Below, piece after piece: positions 7,890 through 17,058 of a DNA stretch of 64,000 nucleotides (positions are counted from its first letter, which is position 1; every line of letters begins with the position of its first letter). The stretch is from contig NZ_FQWW01000004.1 in NCBI RefSeq assembly GCF_900129795.1, positions 496,001 to 560,000 of the forward strand, given 5' to 3'. The notes below the pieces were generated by a model. That model was not told where the DNA came from and did not search any database. It worked only from the letters and a program-made list of their open reading frames with translations. This DNA is from Flavobacterium sp. CF108 (lineage in GTDB: Bacteria > Bacteroidota > Bacteroidia > Flavobacteriales > Flavobacteriaceae). A program made the translations under genes and the position numbers.

Positions 7890-8786
7890 ATGGAAAAGGT
7901 GAACGTAGAACAATTAAACCGCATGAATTCAGGAAAAGGATTTATTGCAGCACTAGATCAAAGCGGCGGCAGCACGCCAAAAGCATTATCGCAATATGGC
8001 GTTGAAGAAAGCAGTTACACAAATGATGAAGAAATGTACACACTTGTACATGAAATGAGAACCAGAATTATTAAAAGTCCGGCTTTTGACAGCCAATATA
8101 TTCTGGGTGCCATTTTGTTTGAAAACACGATGGATCGCAAAATCGACGGAATATGGACTGCCGATTATTTGTGGGAAAAGAAAAACATAGTTCCTTTTCT
8201 AAAAGTCGATAAAGGACTTGCCGATCTTGCAAATGGCGTACAATTAATGAAACCTATTTCAAATCTGGATGAATTGTTGGATCGAGCTGTAGAACGAAAT
8301 GTTTTTGGAACTAAAATGCGTTCTGTTATTAAAGAAGCAAACGCTGTTGGAATTCGCGAAATAGTGGAACAGCAATTTGAAGTAGGAAAACAAATCTTTG
8401 CAAAAGGACTTATCCCAATTATTGAACCTGAAGTTGATATTTACAGTACAGATAAAGAAAAATCAGAAGAGATTCTAAAAGAAGAAATCATAAAACAGCT
8501 TAATGCATTAGACAAAGATGTAAAAGTGATGTTGAAACTTTCGATTCCAACTGTGAATGACTTTTACAGTAACCTAATATCTGATCCGCATGTTGTGCGA
8601 GTTGTAGCATTATCTGGTGGATATGGTCAGGAAGAAGCCAATGAAAAGCTTTCGCAAAACCACGGATTAATTGCAAGTTTTTCACGCGCATTATCTGAAG
8701 GCCTTTTCGCCAATCAATCTGATGATGTATTTAATACAAAATTAGAGAAGACCATTAAAGGGATTTATGAAGCTTCAATAACATAA
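7890..8786 (+). CDS. Class I fructose-bisphosphate aldolase
   Basis: This 298-residue protein cleaves or forms fructose-1,6-bisphosphate by Schiff-base chemistry. Visible family features are [17 protein letters not shown] at the N-terminus, [31 protein letters not shown] and VMLKLSIP, with the conserved lysines K in FLKVDKG and MLKLS; the latter is the probable Schiff-base position. It resembles the short bacterial aldolases of the Staphylococcus Fda type. It is 23 bases after the barrel gene and likely co-transcribed, although it is unrelated to heme synthesis. Confidence 0.93.
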   Translation: MEKVNVEQLNRMNSGKGFIAALDQSGGSTPKALSQYGVEESSYTNDEEMYTLVHEMRTRIIKSPAFDSQYILGAILFENTMDRKIDGIWTADYLWEKKNIVPFLKVDKGLADLANGVQLMKPISNLDELLDRAVERNVFGTKMRSVIKEANAVGIREIVEQQFEVGKQIFAKGLIPIIEPEVDIYSTDKEKSEEILKEEIIKQLNALDKDVKVMLKLSIPTVNDFYSNLISDPHVVRVVALSGGYGQEEANEKLSQNHGLIASFSRALSEGLFANQSDDVFNTKLEKTIKGIYEASIT

Positions 8787-8865
8787 GTAAGTCGAAAATT
8801 TAAAGTCGTAAAGTCAAAAGCATTGACAATCAATTAATAAAAATCAAAAAATAAGATTGCAGAAA

Positions 8866-8898
8866 AATCTAAAATCTGCATTCTAAAATCTAAAATTC
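8866..8898. repeat. Short AT-rich dispersed repeat upstream of hemB
   Basis: The stretch contains CTAAAATCTGCATTCTAAAA and ends CTAAAATT. A near-identical stretch occurs at 20786-20818, and a shortened one at 19864-19882. It ends 6 bases before the hemB start codon. Confidence 0.5.
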
Positions 8899-8904
8899 AA
8901 AACA

Positions 8905-9897
8905 ATGTTCCCATTACAAAGAAACCGTCGTTTAAGAACCAACGAATCAATTCGTTCATTAGTTCGTGAAACCAGCTTAAGTCCACAAGATTTTATGCTT
9001 CCAATGTTTGTTGCCGAAGGAAAAGACATCAAATCCGCAATTCCTTCAATGCCTGGAATTTATCGCCATTCATTAGACAACATAATTAAAGAAGTAAAAG
9101 AAGCCTGGGATTTAGGAATAAAGGCGGTAAACATCTACGTAAAAGTAAGCGATAATTTAAAAGACAATAAAGGTACAGAAGCGTGGAATAAAGACGGTTT
9201 AATGCAGCAAACTATCCGTGCGATAAAAGATGCTGTTCCGGAAATGATTGTAATGCCAGATGTGGCTTTAGATCCGTATTCTATTTATGGCCACGACGGA
9301 ATTATCGAAAATGGTCAATTAATTAACGATGCAACCGTTGATGCTTTAACCCGAATGAGTTTAAGCCATGCAGAAGCTGGTGCAGATTTTGTAGCGCCAA
9401 GCGATATGATGGATGGACGCGTTTTGGCGATTAGAAAAGCATTGGAACAAAACGGACATCACAATGTTGGAATCATGAGTTATAGTGCCAAATATGCTTC
9501 GGCATTTTATGGCCCATTTCGTGATGCTTTAGATTCTGCTCCGGTTGATTCGCAAAATATCCCAAAAGATAAAAAGACTTATCAAATGGATTATGCTAAC
9601 CGAATTGAAGGAATTCGCGAAGCTTTATTAGATGTTGAAGAAGGTGCAGATATCGTTATGGTAAAACCGGGAATTGCCTATTTAGACATTGTTCGCGAGG
9701 TAAAAAATGCTGTTCATGTGCCCGTTGCCGTTTACCAAGTATCTGGTGAGTACGCGATGGTAAAGGCCGCAGCCGAAAGAGGATGGTTAGATCACGACAA
9801 AATCATGATAGAGCAACTTTATTGCATTAAGCGTGCAGGTGCAAGTATTATCTCTACTTATTTTGCAAAAGAAGCTTCAATACTTTTAAATAAATAA
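8905..9897 (+). CDS. hemB: Delta-aminolevulinic acid dehydratase (porphobilinogen synthase)
   Basis: It condenses two aminolevulinate molecules to porphobilinogen. The two active-site lysines are K196 in SYSAKYASAFYG and K254 in IVMVKPGIAYLD. The metal-site loop reads DVALDPYSIYGHDG (from D119). The three cysteines of the zinc-type enzyme (DVCLCxxxxxGHCG) are replaced by Ala and two Asp, so this should be a magnesium-type, zinc-independent enzyme. The 330-residue length is typical. The ATG follows a short dispersed repeat. Confidence 0.96.
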   Translation: MFPLQRNRRLRTNESIRSLVRETSLSPQDFMLPMFVAEGKDIKSAIPSMPGIYRHSLDNIIKEVKEAWDLGIKAVNIYVKVSDNLKDNKGTEAWNKDGLMQQTIRAIKDAVPEMIVMPDVALDPYSIYGHDGIIENGQLINDATVDALTRMSLSHAEAGADFVAPSDMMDGRVLAIRKALEQNGHHNVGIMSYSAKYASAFYGPFRDALDSAPVDSQNIPKDKKTYQMDYANRIEGIREALLDVEEGADIVMVKPGIAYLDIVREVKNAVHVPVAVYQVSGEYAMVKAAAERGWLDHDKIMIEQLYCIKRAGASIISTYFAKEASILLNK

Positions 9898-9898
9898 A

Positions 9899-10300
9899 AT
9901 GAAAAAAGTATTATTCTTATCTGCCGTTTTAGCATTTGCATCGTGTAAAAAAGAAGTTTCAGAAAGTACAGACCAAACTACAGAAGCATATTCTGAAGGA
10001 GAATCGGCGAAAGCCAAAACACCTGAAGCTTTAGGAAAAGAAATTTTTGAAGGAAGAGGAAATTGTACTTCATGCCATCAGCCGGATCAAAAAGTTATTG
10101 GGCCGAGTATTAAGGAAATTGCCAAAATCTATAAAGACAAAAAAGGTGATATCCCTACTTTCTTGAAAGGAAATGCAGATCCAATTGTTGATCCGAGTCA
10201 GTTTTCAGTAATGCAGACTAATTTTGGAATAACCAAAGCAATGTCTGACGAAGAATTAAAAGCAATTGAAACTTATATTTACTGTAATTTAAGCAATTAA
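9899..10300 (+). CDS. Small c-type cytochrome lipoprotein
   Basis: It is a 133-residue lipoprotein with a signal ending in AFASC (acylated Cys16), a charged linker and one heme c motif, C56TSCH60. PDQKVIGPSIKEIA follows, as in class I cytochromes. Met105 in FSVMQTNF is the likely sixth heme ligand. It would sit on a membrane facing the periplasm and pass electrons; the partner is unknown. It starts one base after the hemB stop, so it shares the heme-gene transcript, which ends at the terminator 22 bases later. Confidence 0.88.
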   Translation: MKKVLFLSAVLAFASCKKEVSESTDQTTEAYSEGESAKAKTPEALGKEIFEGRGNCTSCHQPDQKVIGPSIKEIAKIYKDKKGDIPTFLKGNADPIVDPSQFSVMQTNFGITKAMSDEELKAIETYIYCNLSN

Positions 10301-10321
10301 TATTTTACTGTAAAATAGAAG

Positions 10322-10358
10322 AAAACCGTCTCAAACTTTATATTGAGGCGGTTTTTTT
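10322..10358 (+). terminator. Rho-independent terminator after the hemB-cytochrome genes
   Basis: The stem AAACCGTCTCAA / TTGAGGCGGTTT (one G-T pair) is followed by a run of seven T. Confidence 0.9.
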
Positions 10359-10542
10359 CTTTAGAAAAATAATTTATTTATATCAATCCGTCTGGTTTCT
10401 AAAGATTTTTTGTAATCTGCCTTCTCTTCAAATTAATCCTATTCTTGTGTAAATTGAACTTATTGTGGCTTGTTGATTGTTTTTTAGGCTTTTAATTTAT
10501 GTAAACTTAAAAACCTAACTAACCCTTCAAGGCAAAATAAAA

Positions 10543-12039
10543 ATGAAGAAAAATAAATTTGTTACCACAATTTGTTCTTTAACTGTACTTTTAGCCATAG
10601 CTTTTACACTTTCAAATTGCGAAAGTAATTCTGAAAAACAAACTCAAGATACATCTTTTTCAATAGCCATGGCAAAGGATTGGTATCATTATAAGTTCAA
10701 AGAATCTGCAGAATGGAAAGAAAATAATGAACGTGAGAATATGATTCCAGATTGGAATCATCCAATATTTCGTAAATTAGACGGATTAGAGGTTGTAGAA
10801 TTTCCTTTGATTCAAAAAGATCTTAAAATTAATACTACTAGTAAGGAATTAAATACTTCTCTTTTAAAAATTGGATTTATGAAGATAAACAACGACAGTA
10901 TAATAGCTCGTAAATTGTATTACATTCCTGAATTGAATTATCTCAATAAGAGTCCTTATAACGAAACCAAAATAAATCTGAGTAAGTACAATAATGATTT
11001 CATAGGTTTATTAATTACAAAGAAATGGAATAATGAAACCTTGTCTTATAAAAAAATAAGCAAAAACACTATAAACGAATTAGCTATACCAGATGATCTT
11101 CGCAAAAGCAATAAAAACAGTAAATTGACAAGTGGAGTACCAACAACAGAAAATCCTTCTTGGTTTATAGAGTTGAATAGTGTGACTATAATGGGCGGAC
11201 AAAGACGATACTATTATTATATTAATCCCTTTTCAACTAAAACAGATCTTTATAAAGAATCTTATTTCAATAATAACACATATCAATACAACGGATATTA
11301 TTATCCTTTAACAAGTGGAAGCAGAGTTGCTTTGGCAGTAACCACAGCTCAATCTATCGAGAATACCACAATTTACTCAACATTTAGTAATTGCAAGAAA
11401 GCTATATTGGAAAGACTAAAAAATTCCACAGACATTGATATAGCAAATTTATTTACGGCATTAGGCGCAGATACTAAAATTAAAGTAACATTAATCGACG
11501 ATTATCCAGTTAATGACAAAGGAATACCAATATGGACTGTAGCTTCGACAACAAGGACAAATCCTAAAACTCCTTTTGATTACACTATTAGAATAAATCC
11601 AGATTACACTCATAACAATCTATCTTTAGCTGTTACAATGTTACACGAATTAGTACATGCTTATTTTATGAGCTTGACCGATAATATGTCTAAAGATAAT
11701 GGGCTAGTATCGAACAATTATCCTCTTTTATTTCAAGCATACTGTGATAAATTCTATCCAGGAAGGGCAGACATTCATCATGAAGAAATGGCAAACAAAT
11801 ATGTAATTGCAATGGCAAGAGCATTGCAAGAATTTCAAACAGGAGTACCAGCTGTTAATGGTGTTCCTGATAAATTATACCTTGACTTAGCTTGGGGAGG
11901 ATTACACGATACCCCTATTTATGAAAAAAACTTCCCTTTAGGCAGTGCTGAAAGGAATAGAATAGATAGCGAATTTCAAGCAGAACTTAGGAATGGTTAT
12001 GTAGGAGGGTATTACCCAATTGGTGCAAAATGCAATTAG
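10543..12039 (+). CDS. Lipoprotein with zinc-metalloprotease motif
   Basis: This 498-residue protein has a lipoprotein signal ending LSNC (Cys26). The N-terminal half has no domain I recognise. The C-terminal part carries MLHELVHAYF, so HELVH occupies residues 368-372. A downstream HHEEMANKY (E414/E415) offers a third zinc ligand, as in gluzincin or SprT-like proteases. It may be a surface-exposed protease; substrate unknown. It lies behind a terminator and ~180 bases of non-coding DNA, and is followed after 3 bases by another lipoprotein. A/T-rich codons and many Asn/Lys residues differ somewhat from the heme genes and could reflect acquisition. Confidence 0.75.
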   Translation: MKKNKFVTTICSLTVLLAIAFTLSNCESNSEKQTQDTSFSIAMAKDWYHYKFKESAEWKENNERENMIPDWNHPIFRKLDGLEVVEFPLIQKDLKINTTSKELNTSLLKIGFMKINNDSIIARKLYYIPELNYLNKSPYNETKINLSKYNNDFIGLLITKKWNNETLSYKKISKNTINELAIPDDLRKSNKNSKLTSGVPTTENPSWFIELNSVTIMGGQRRYYYYINPFSTKTDLYKESYFNNNTYQYNGYYYPLTSGSRVALAVTTAQSIENTTIYSTFSNCKKAILERLKNSTDIDIANLFTALGADTKIKVTLIDDYPVNDKGIPIWTVASTTRTNPKTPFDYTIRINPDYTHNNLSLAVTMLHELVHAYFMSLTDNMSKDNGLVSNNYPLLFQAYCDKFYPGRADIHHEEMANKYVIAMARALQEFQTGVPAVNGVPDKLYLDLAWGGLHDTPIYEKNFPLGSAERNRIDSEFQAELRNGYVGGYYPIGAKCN

Positions 12040-12042
12040 AAG

Positions 12043-12684
12043 ATGAAAAAAACGCTAATCATAATGTTAATTAATATTTGTTTGTTTTCGAGCTGTGCTC
12101 CTACTAAAACAGACAAATACAACGCGCTAAATGATTATTTAGACTCAGTTGTTAATGACACCGAAGAAATAATCATTATAAAAGAAAAAGAATCACCAGA
12201 TCTTGCTATAATAATGTTTTACGGAAATGACTTTTATTCGCAGTTTCCCGACACTACAGTCGTAATAAGAGAGAATGGTATACAAGGTCTTGTATATAAT
12301 AATGACAAGCATTCTAATTTATTTACCCAAAAAGACTGGTTAAAAATGAAAAAAAAGTATGGCGGTACAAAAAGTAATACTTTAGCAAATAGCGGATATT
12401 GGGATATTAATGATTTTAGACATAGAAGCATAGTATTTAAGAACCAAGATGTGTTTTTAAAAGATATTATCTCTTTTAAAAATTTTGACATACCTAATTC
12501 GCAAAAAAGAGTGTTTAATTTATCGTATCCAATATCATACAAGAAAAAGTACTTGGTTTTTAGTGTCGTGGTAAAAACAACGAGATCGATAGGTCGTGCT
12601 ATTATTAACAATACTGTAGTCATGGAAAAAATTAATAACAAATGGATTGTTATAGACCGAGCCTATGCACAATGCTGTGATTAA
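12043..12684 (+). CDS. Hypothetical lipoprotein, partner of the metalloprotease lipoprotein
   Basis: I do not recognise this 213-residue protein. A lipoprotein signal ends in LFSSC (about Cys19). The mature part looks alpha/beta and ends in ...WIVIDRAYAQCCD, with a Cys pair near the C-terminus. It starts 3 bases after the metalloprotease-like gene, so the two are one operon and may act together; an inhibitor or chaperone role is only a guess. Confidence 0.7.
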   Translation: MKKTLIIMLINICLFSSCAPTKTDKYNALNDYLDSVVNDTEEIIIIKEKESPDLAIIMFYGNDFYSQFPDTTVVIRENGIQGLVYNNDKHSNLFTQKDWLKMKKKYGGTKSNTLANSGYWDINDFRHRSIVFKNQDVFLKDIISFKNFDIPNSQKRVFNLSYPISYKKKYLVFSVVVKTTRSIGRAIINNTVVMEKINNKWIVIDRAYAQCCD

Positions 12685-12715
12685 TCTAAAATAATCTTTT
12701 ACTGATACAAAAAAG

Positions 12716-12755
12716 AAAAAAGCTGGCTCAATATAAAATTGAGCCAGCTTCTTAT
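12716..12755. terminator. Bidirectional terminator between convergent genes
   Basis: The stem AAGCTGGCTCAA / TTGAGCCAGCTT is flanked by an A-rich left side and a T-rich right side. It lies between the + strand lipoprotein stop (12684) and the - strand peptidase stop (12767), and could serve both. Confidence 0.85.
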
Positions 12756-12766
12756 TATTTATGAGA

Positions 12767-14827
12767 TTACCAGATTTTTACTCGTTTCTCTGGGCTTACA
12801 AACATTTTGTCTCCATTTTTAATACCAAAGGCTTCATAAAAAGCATCAACATTTTGAATTGGAACATAAGCTCTGTACATTCCCGGCGAATGCGGATCTG
12901 TTTTTACTTGGTTTTTAATCGCTTCGTCTCTAGACTTGGTTCTCCAAACGGTTGCCCAAGAAATAAAGAAACGCTGCTCTGGAGTAAATCCGTCAATTAA
13001 TCCCGGATTTCCGTGTGCTTTCAAATACAATTGCAAACCATCATAAGCAGCATTGATTCCGCCTAAATCTCCAATATTTTCACCTAAAGTAAATTTACCA
13101 TCCACATGAATTCCCGGTAACGGCTCTAAAGCGCTGTATTGATCTGCCAATTCAGAACCTAATTTTGTAAATTGCTCTAAATCCTGAGGCGTCCACCAGT
13201 CAACAAGATTTCCTTCTGCATTGTAACGTGCACCAGAATCATCAAAACCGTGTGAAATTTCGTGACCAATAACCGCTCCAATACCACCATAATTTACCGC
13301 TTCGTCAGCTTGGTAATTGTAAAACGGCGGCTGTAAGATGGCAGCTGGAAATACAATTTCATTATATGATGGATTGTAATAAGCATTTACCGTTTGCGGA
13401 GACATTCCCCACTCTGTTTTATCAACCGGTTTACTCAATTTTGCAATACCTTTGTTGAAATTCCAAATAGATAAACTTTTCGAATTCTCAAAATAACTTC
13501 CGCCATCAGCAACGTTTTTAATTTTAAGTGCCGAATAATCTTTCCATTTATCAGGATAACCAACCTTGATAGTTATTTTATTTAGTTTTTCAATAGCTTT
13601 TGCCTTTGTGTCTTTAGACATCCAGCTTAAGTTGTTAATACGGTTTTGGTAAGCCGTAATAACATTATGAATCATATCAAGCGCTTTGGTTTTTGCTTCA
13701 GCAGGAAATACTTTTTCTACATACAATTTACCAAGTGCTTCACCAATACCTCGGTTTACAACCTGCAAAGCTTTCTCTTCTCTTGGTAATTGTTTTACAG
13801 CTCCTCTTAACGTTTTGCTGTAAAAATCGAAATTAGCCGTTTCAATATCTGTTGATAATTTTGTAGATGAAGAATTTAATAAATCCCATTTCAGGTATTC
13901 TTTCCACTGCGCTACTTTATTTTCAGTAAATACCGTTTGCAGAGCTTTCATGTATTTTGGCTCAATAACAACAACAGTATCTAATTTCGCCAGACCAATT
14001 CCTGTAAAATAAGCATCCCATTTTATCGCCGGAGTTAATTTTTGAAGTTCGGCAACCGTCATTGGGTTATATTGTAAACGGCTGTCTCTGCTTTCAACGC
14101 GGTCTAATCTTGGTTTTGACAATTCCGTTTCAAAAGCCAGAATTTCTTTAGCACTTTGTTTCGCTTTCTCTGGAGTTTCTCCAATAAACTGAAGCATTCT
14201 CGCTACGTGAAGTTCGTATTTAGCACGTTTTTCTTTAGAATCTTTATCTTCAGAAGTATAATAATCTTTATCAGGAAGTCCTAATTGGCTTACTGCAAGG
14301 CTTACTGAATTTTTAGAACTGTTTTTTTCATCGGCTCCAATATAGATTCCAAAGAATCCAGAACCTCCTTCAGGTTCCATTTCAACCAAAAACTTTTGAA
14401 GATCTGCCACATTTTTAATGGCATCAATCTTTTTCAAATAGGGTTTCAAAGGATTAATTCCTGCTTTGTTTCTTCCAACAGTATCTAAAACAGTCAGGAA
14501 TAAGTTAACAGCTTTTCCCTGATCCGTATCTGATTTATACTTTGGATTTTTTGATGCATCTTTTAAAATAGACATTACATCTTTGTCTGTCTTTTTAATC
14601 AATTCATTAAAACTTCCCCAAGTGGTACGATCGCTTGGAATTTCTGTCTTATCCAGCCATGTTCCGTTTACATATTGGAAAAAATCCTGGCTCGGACTAA
14701 TTTTGGTATTCATGTACGATACATTGATACCAGGTTCTTTTGCTGCAGTGGTTTGTGCTTCGATTGCTGTAAAAGAAAGCATTGCAGAAAAAGCACAAAA
14801 CAAAGGTTTAGTAAGTTGTTTTTTCAT
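12767..14827 (-). CDS. M13 family metallopeptidase (PepO/neprilysin-like)
   Basis: This 686-residue zinc endopeptidase has a signal peptide (cleavage near IEAQ). The zinc motif HEISH is at residues 522-526 inside VIGHEISHGFDD. The third ligand Glu583 lies in ENIGDLGG. The C-terminal block MFVSPEKRVKIW, with the typical W ending, completes the M13 signature, and NAYYNPSYNEIVFPA is the substrate-binding segment. Periplasmic or surface location is inferred. It is transcribed alone, converging on the lipoprotein pair. Confidence 0.95.
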   Translation of the reverse strand: MKKQLTKPLFCAFSAMLSFTAIEAQTTAAKEPGINVSYMNTKISPSQDFFQYVNGTWLDKTEIPSDRTTWGSFNELIKKTDKDVMSILKDASKNPKYKSDTDQGKAVNLFLTVLDTVGRNKAGINPLKPYLKKIDAIKNVADLQKFLVEMEPEGGSGFFGIYIGADEKNSSKNSVSLAVSQLGLPDKDYYTSEDKDSKEKRAKYELHVARMLQFIGETPEKAKQSAKEILAFETELSKPRLDRVESRDSRLQYNPMTVAELQKLTPAIKWDAYFTGIGLAKLDTVVVIEPKYMKALQTVFTENKVAQWKEYLKWDLLNSSSTKLSTDIETANFDFYSKTLRGAVKQLPREEKALQVVNRGIGEALGKLYVEKVFPAEAKTKALDMIHNVITAYQNRINNLSWMSKDTKAKAIEKLNKITIKVGYPDKWKDYSALKIKNVADGGSYFENSKSLSIWNFNKGIAKLSKPVDKTEWGMSPQTVNAYYNPSYNEIVFPAAILQPPFYNYQADEAVNYGGIGAVIGHEISHGFDDSGARYNAEGNLVDWWTPQDLEQFTKLGSELADQYSALEPLPGIHVDGKFTLGENIGDLGGINAAYDGLQLYLKAHGNPGLIDGFTPEQRFFISWATVWRTKSRDEAIKNQVKTDPHSPGMYRAYVPIQNVDAFYEAFGIKNGDKMFVSPEKRVKIW

Positions 14828-14853
14828 TTATAAATGTGTTTCGAGTGTATACA

Positions 14854-14861
14854 CAAACATA
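14854..14861 (-). promoter_or_regulatory. Possible -7 element of the M13 peptidase gene
   Basis: On the minus strand it reads TATGTTTG, matching the Bacteroidetes TAnnTTTG element, 26 bases ahead of the start codon. No clear TTG lies at the expected -33 spacing. Confidence 0.35.
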
Positions 14862-15029
14862 TCGTTAAAATTTGTAACTCTATGTTAAAATTTATGCAAT
14901 AATAATGTGTAAGTATTCTTCTATAACATTTTAATAGAAACCATCGATTATTTTCATGAATTAAAACCTTGTTTTTCACTGATTATTAAAATTGTTTTTG
15001 GAATATTTGTTTAAAGATTTAAAGTCAAA

Positions 15030-15953
15030 ATGAGAGCAAAAATTCAGAATGCAGTTTCCGGAAAAATTGAAGCTATTGGTTTACCCATTATGGCTTTATG
15101 CTGGGTAAGTTTTTTTTGGGGAACAACGTGGTTAGCTTCAAAAGAAGGTGTTAAGCATATGCCGGCATTACAGCTGGCAACAATTCGTCAGTTTTTGGGC
15201 GGGCTAATTTATGTGGGCTATTTTATGCTGAAAAAACAGCCTTGGCCAAAAGGAAAACAATGGCGTACGATTCTTGTTTTGAGTTTTTTGAATTTTGTTT
15301 GCAGCAACGGTTTAAGTACATGGGGTGTAAAATATATGACAAGCGGATTGGGTGCCATCATTAGTGCTCTTTTCCCAATTTGGATTATTATCATTAATTT
15401 TTTTAATGGCGAACGAATTGCAAAAATGGCTTTGTTTGGAATTCTAATCAGTTTTGGGGGAATTTGTGTTATTTTCATCGATTATATTGCCGACTTTTTA
15501 AGACCTGATTTTCAATTCGGAATCTTTTTAATGACGGCTTCAACGATTACTTGGGCATTTGGAATTTTGCAAACCAAGAAAAAAGCAGCCAGTTTTAATC
15601 CGTATTTTAGTTTGGGGTTACAGATGCTGATTTCAAGCGTGTTTCTTTTTGGAATTACAGAAACGGCCGGAGTTAATATTCCGCTGAGCGAAATCCCTTC
15701 TGAATCCTGGTGGGCAATTGGGTATCTGGTAATAATTGGTTCTGTTTTAACTTTCATTGCTTTTATTTATACGCTGCAGCATCTTCCAACTGAAATCAGC
15801 AGTATTTATGTTTACATCAATCCAATTGTTGCGATGATTTTGGGTTCGATCATTTTTGGTGAAACACTTACGCAGGCTATTGCAATTGGTTCAGCTGTAA
15901 CTTTAACGGGATTGTATATGGTGAACAAATCTATTCGAAAGCCTAAGAGTTAA
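15030..15953 (+). CDS. EamA/DMT family transporter
   Basis: This 307-residue inner-membrane protein has about ten hydrophobic segments in two EamA halves. Seen: WVSFFWGTTWLASKEGV at the first helix and WGVKYMTSGLGAIISALFPIW in the first half. In the second half, ITWAFGILQTKK and LPTEISSIYVYINPIVAMILG give the usual duplicate pattern. Family members export amino acids, metabolites or drugs; the substrate cannot be told. It is divergent from the peptidase gene and appears monocistronic. Confidence 0.9.
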   Translation: MRAKIQNAVSGKIEAIGLPIMALCWVSFFWGTTWLASKEGVKHMPALQLATIRQFLGGLIYVGYFMLKKQPWPKGKQWRTILVLSFLNFVCSNGLSTWGVKYMTSGLGAIISALFPIWIIIINFFNGERIAKMALFGILISFGGICVIFIDYIADFLRPDFQFGIFLMTASTITWAFGILQTKKKAASFNPYFSLGLQMLISSVFLFGITETAGVNIPLSEIPSESWWAIGYLVIIGSVLTFIAFIYTLQHLPTEISSIYVYINPIVAMILGSIIFGETLTQAIAIGSAVTLTGLYMVNKSIRKPKS

Positions 15954-15976
15954 GATACTATAAGAGATAGCACGCG

Positions 15977-16172
15977 GATGACGCAGGTTCGCTTTGCGAA
16001 AACGCAGATTTACACGGATTTTTTATTTTTATTACCTTAAATAAAATTGGCGATTTACGTTGTAGTCGCTCGACTTTGCTCAGGATAACAACATTGTGTT
16101 TAAACCTTTGGATTAATACTATCTATAAAAATCCGCATAAATCCGCGTTTTCGCAAAGCGAATCTGTTTTAT
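15977..16172. repeat. Large imperfect inverted repeat (third palindrome family)
   Basis: Arms at about 15977-16026 and 16126-16172 are imperfect reverse complements. Each contains the smaller hairpin TTCGCTTTGCGAAAACGC and ends in CGGATTTTT (or complement). The ~100-bp middle has no coding potential. A degraded relative (GGATTTACACTGGTATTTTT) lies near 20660. Confidence 0.8.
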
Positions 16173-16265
16173 CTATATACCATTTCACAATCCTGTCGTA
16201 GAAAATACATTGCAGGTTCTCTGTTAAAAACAACACGCAATTAGCTTTTTAAAAAGTGCTTTTCG

Positions 16266-16273
16266 TATTTTTG
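16266..16273 (+). promoter_or_regulatory. -7 element of the SCO gene
   Basis: TATTTTTG matches TAnnTTTG and lies 15 bases before the chosen start, implying a very short leader. The -33 region is not canonical. Confidence 0.5.
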
Positions 16274-16288
16274 CGCCAAATTATTTTT

Positions 16289-16954
16289 ATGAAATCGCTT
16301 CTTTATAAATACCGCAAATTCTTCATTGTATTAATTGTATTTTCTGTAGTCACTATATCTTTATTTTATTCGGCTTTAAAGCCACAAAAAACACTTCCGA
16401 TTTATAATCCTGCCGATGTAAATCCGGAATTGGTTGACAGTACCATTCAGTACAAAAGTAAATACCATACGATTGCCGATTTTTCGTTTGTAAACCAAAA
16501 CGGGGATACAATTACCCAAAAAAATTACGAAGGAAAAATTTATGTTGCTGATTTCTTCTTTACAACCTGCGGTTCCATCTGCCCAAAAATGTCAACCAAC
16601 TTGGCTGATGTTCAAAAAGCGGTTTTGAACAATCCAAAAGTAATGCTGCTTTCTCATACAGTGTTTCCAGAAGTTGACAGTGTTTCGGTTTTAAAGGCTT
16701 ATGCGGTAAAATATGGAGTTGTAGACAGCAAATGGAATTTGGTTACCGGAGATAAAAAAGAGATTTATACTATGGCCAGAAAATCTTATCTGGCTGTAAA
16801 ATTGGGTCGCCCAGATCAGTTGTATGATATGGTTCATACAGAGAATTTTGTTTTGGTGGATCAAAAAAGACGCGTTCGCGGATTTTATGACGGAACAAAA
16901 AAGGAAGATATTACAAGATTATTGGAAGACATAGATTTCTTATCAAAAGAGTAA
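16289..16954 (+). CDS. SCO1/SenC family protein
   Basis: It is a membrane-anchored thioredoxin-fold protein of 221 residues. An N-terminal anchor spans about residues 11-30. The copper/redox motif is C94GSIC98 in FFTTCGSICPKM, and His183 in MVHTENFVLVD is the third ligand. SCO proteins deliver copper to the CuA site of cytochrome oxidase or act as thiol reductases. I start at MKSLLYKY (16289) because the promoter lies just before it. The next genes import ferrous iron, but there is no sign of a shared transcript. Confidence 0.93.
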   Translation: MKSLLYKYRKFFIVLIVFSVVTISLFYSALKPQKTLPIYNPADVNPELVDSTIQYKSKYHTIADFSFVNQNGDTITQKNYEGKIYVADFFFTTCGSICPKMSTNLADVQKAVLNNPKVMLLSHTVFPEVDSVSVLKAYAVKYGVVDSKWNLVTGDKKEIYTMARKSYLAVKLGRPDQLYDMVHTENFVLVDQKRRVRGFYDGTKKEDITRLLEDIDFLSKE

Positions 16955-16998
16955 AATACCTTATTTTTAGAAAGATTTAGCATTTTCAAACCTTATTA

Positions 16999-17012
16999 TT
17001 ACCTTGAGGTAA
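16999..17012. promoter_or_regulatory. Candidate operator palindrome in the feoAB promoter
   Basis: TTACCT-TG-AGGTAA has perfect 6-bp arms around two bases. Its centre coincides with the TTG of the -33 element, a position where a bound repressor would block transcription. The binding protein is unknown; an iron-responsive regulator is an inference. Confidence 0.45.
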
Positions 17013-17032
17013 AGATTTATTGCCTATTTTTG
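17004..17032 (+). promoter_or_regulatory. Promoter of the feoAB operon
   Basis: TTG (17004-17006), an 18-base spacer and TATTTTTG (17025-17032) match the Bacteroidetes TTG/TAnnTTTG promoter. It is the best promoter in the window, 26 bases upstream of the feoA start codon. Confidence 0.75.
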
Positions 17033-17058
17033 CAATCTAAATTCAATCTAAATAAGCT

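Larger units (their letters stand above)
15954..16288. other. Intergenic region holding a large palindromic element and a promoter
   Basis: No gene is seen. The left part holds the inverted repeat described at 15977-16172. The right end holds the promoter of the SCO gene. The ATG at 16256 is in frame with SCO but lies upstream of the -7 element and is not the start. Confidence 0.6.

Noticed and set aside
16256..16288. Earlier ATG for the SCO gene
   Set aside because: It lies before the likely promoter -7 element, and the MKSLLYKY start gives a normal anchor.
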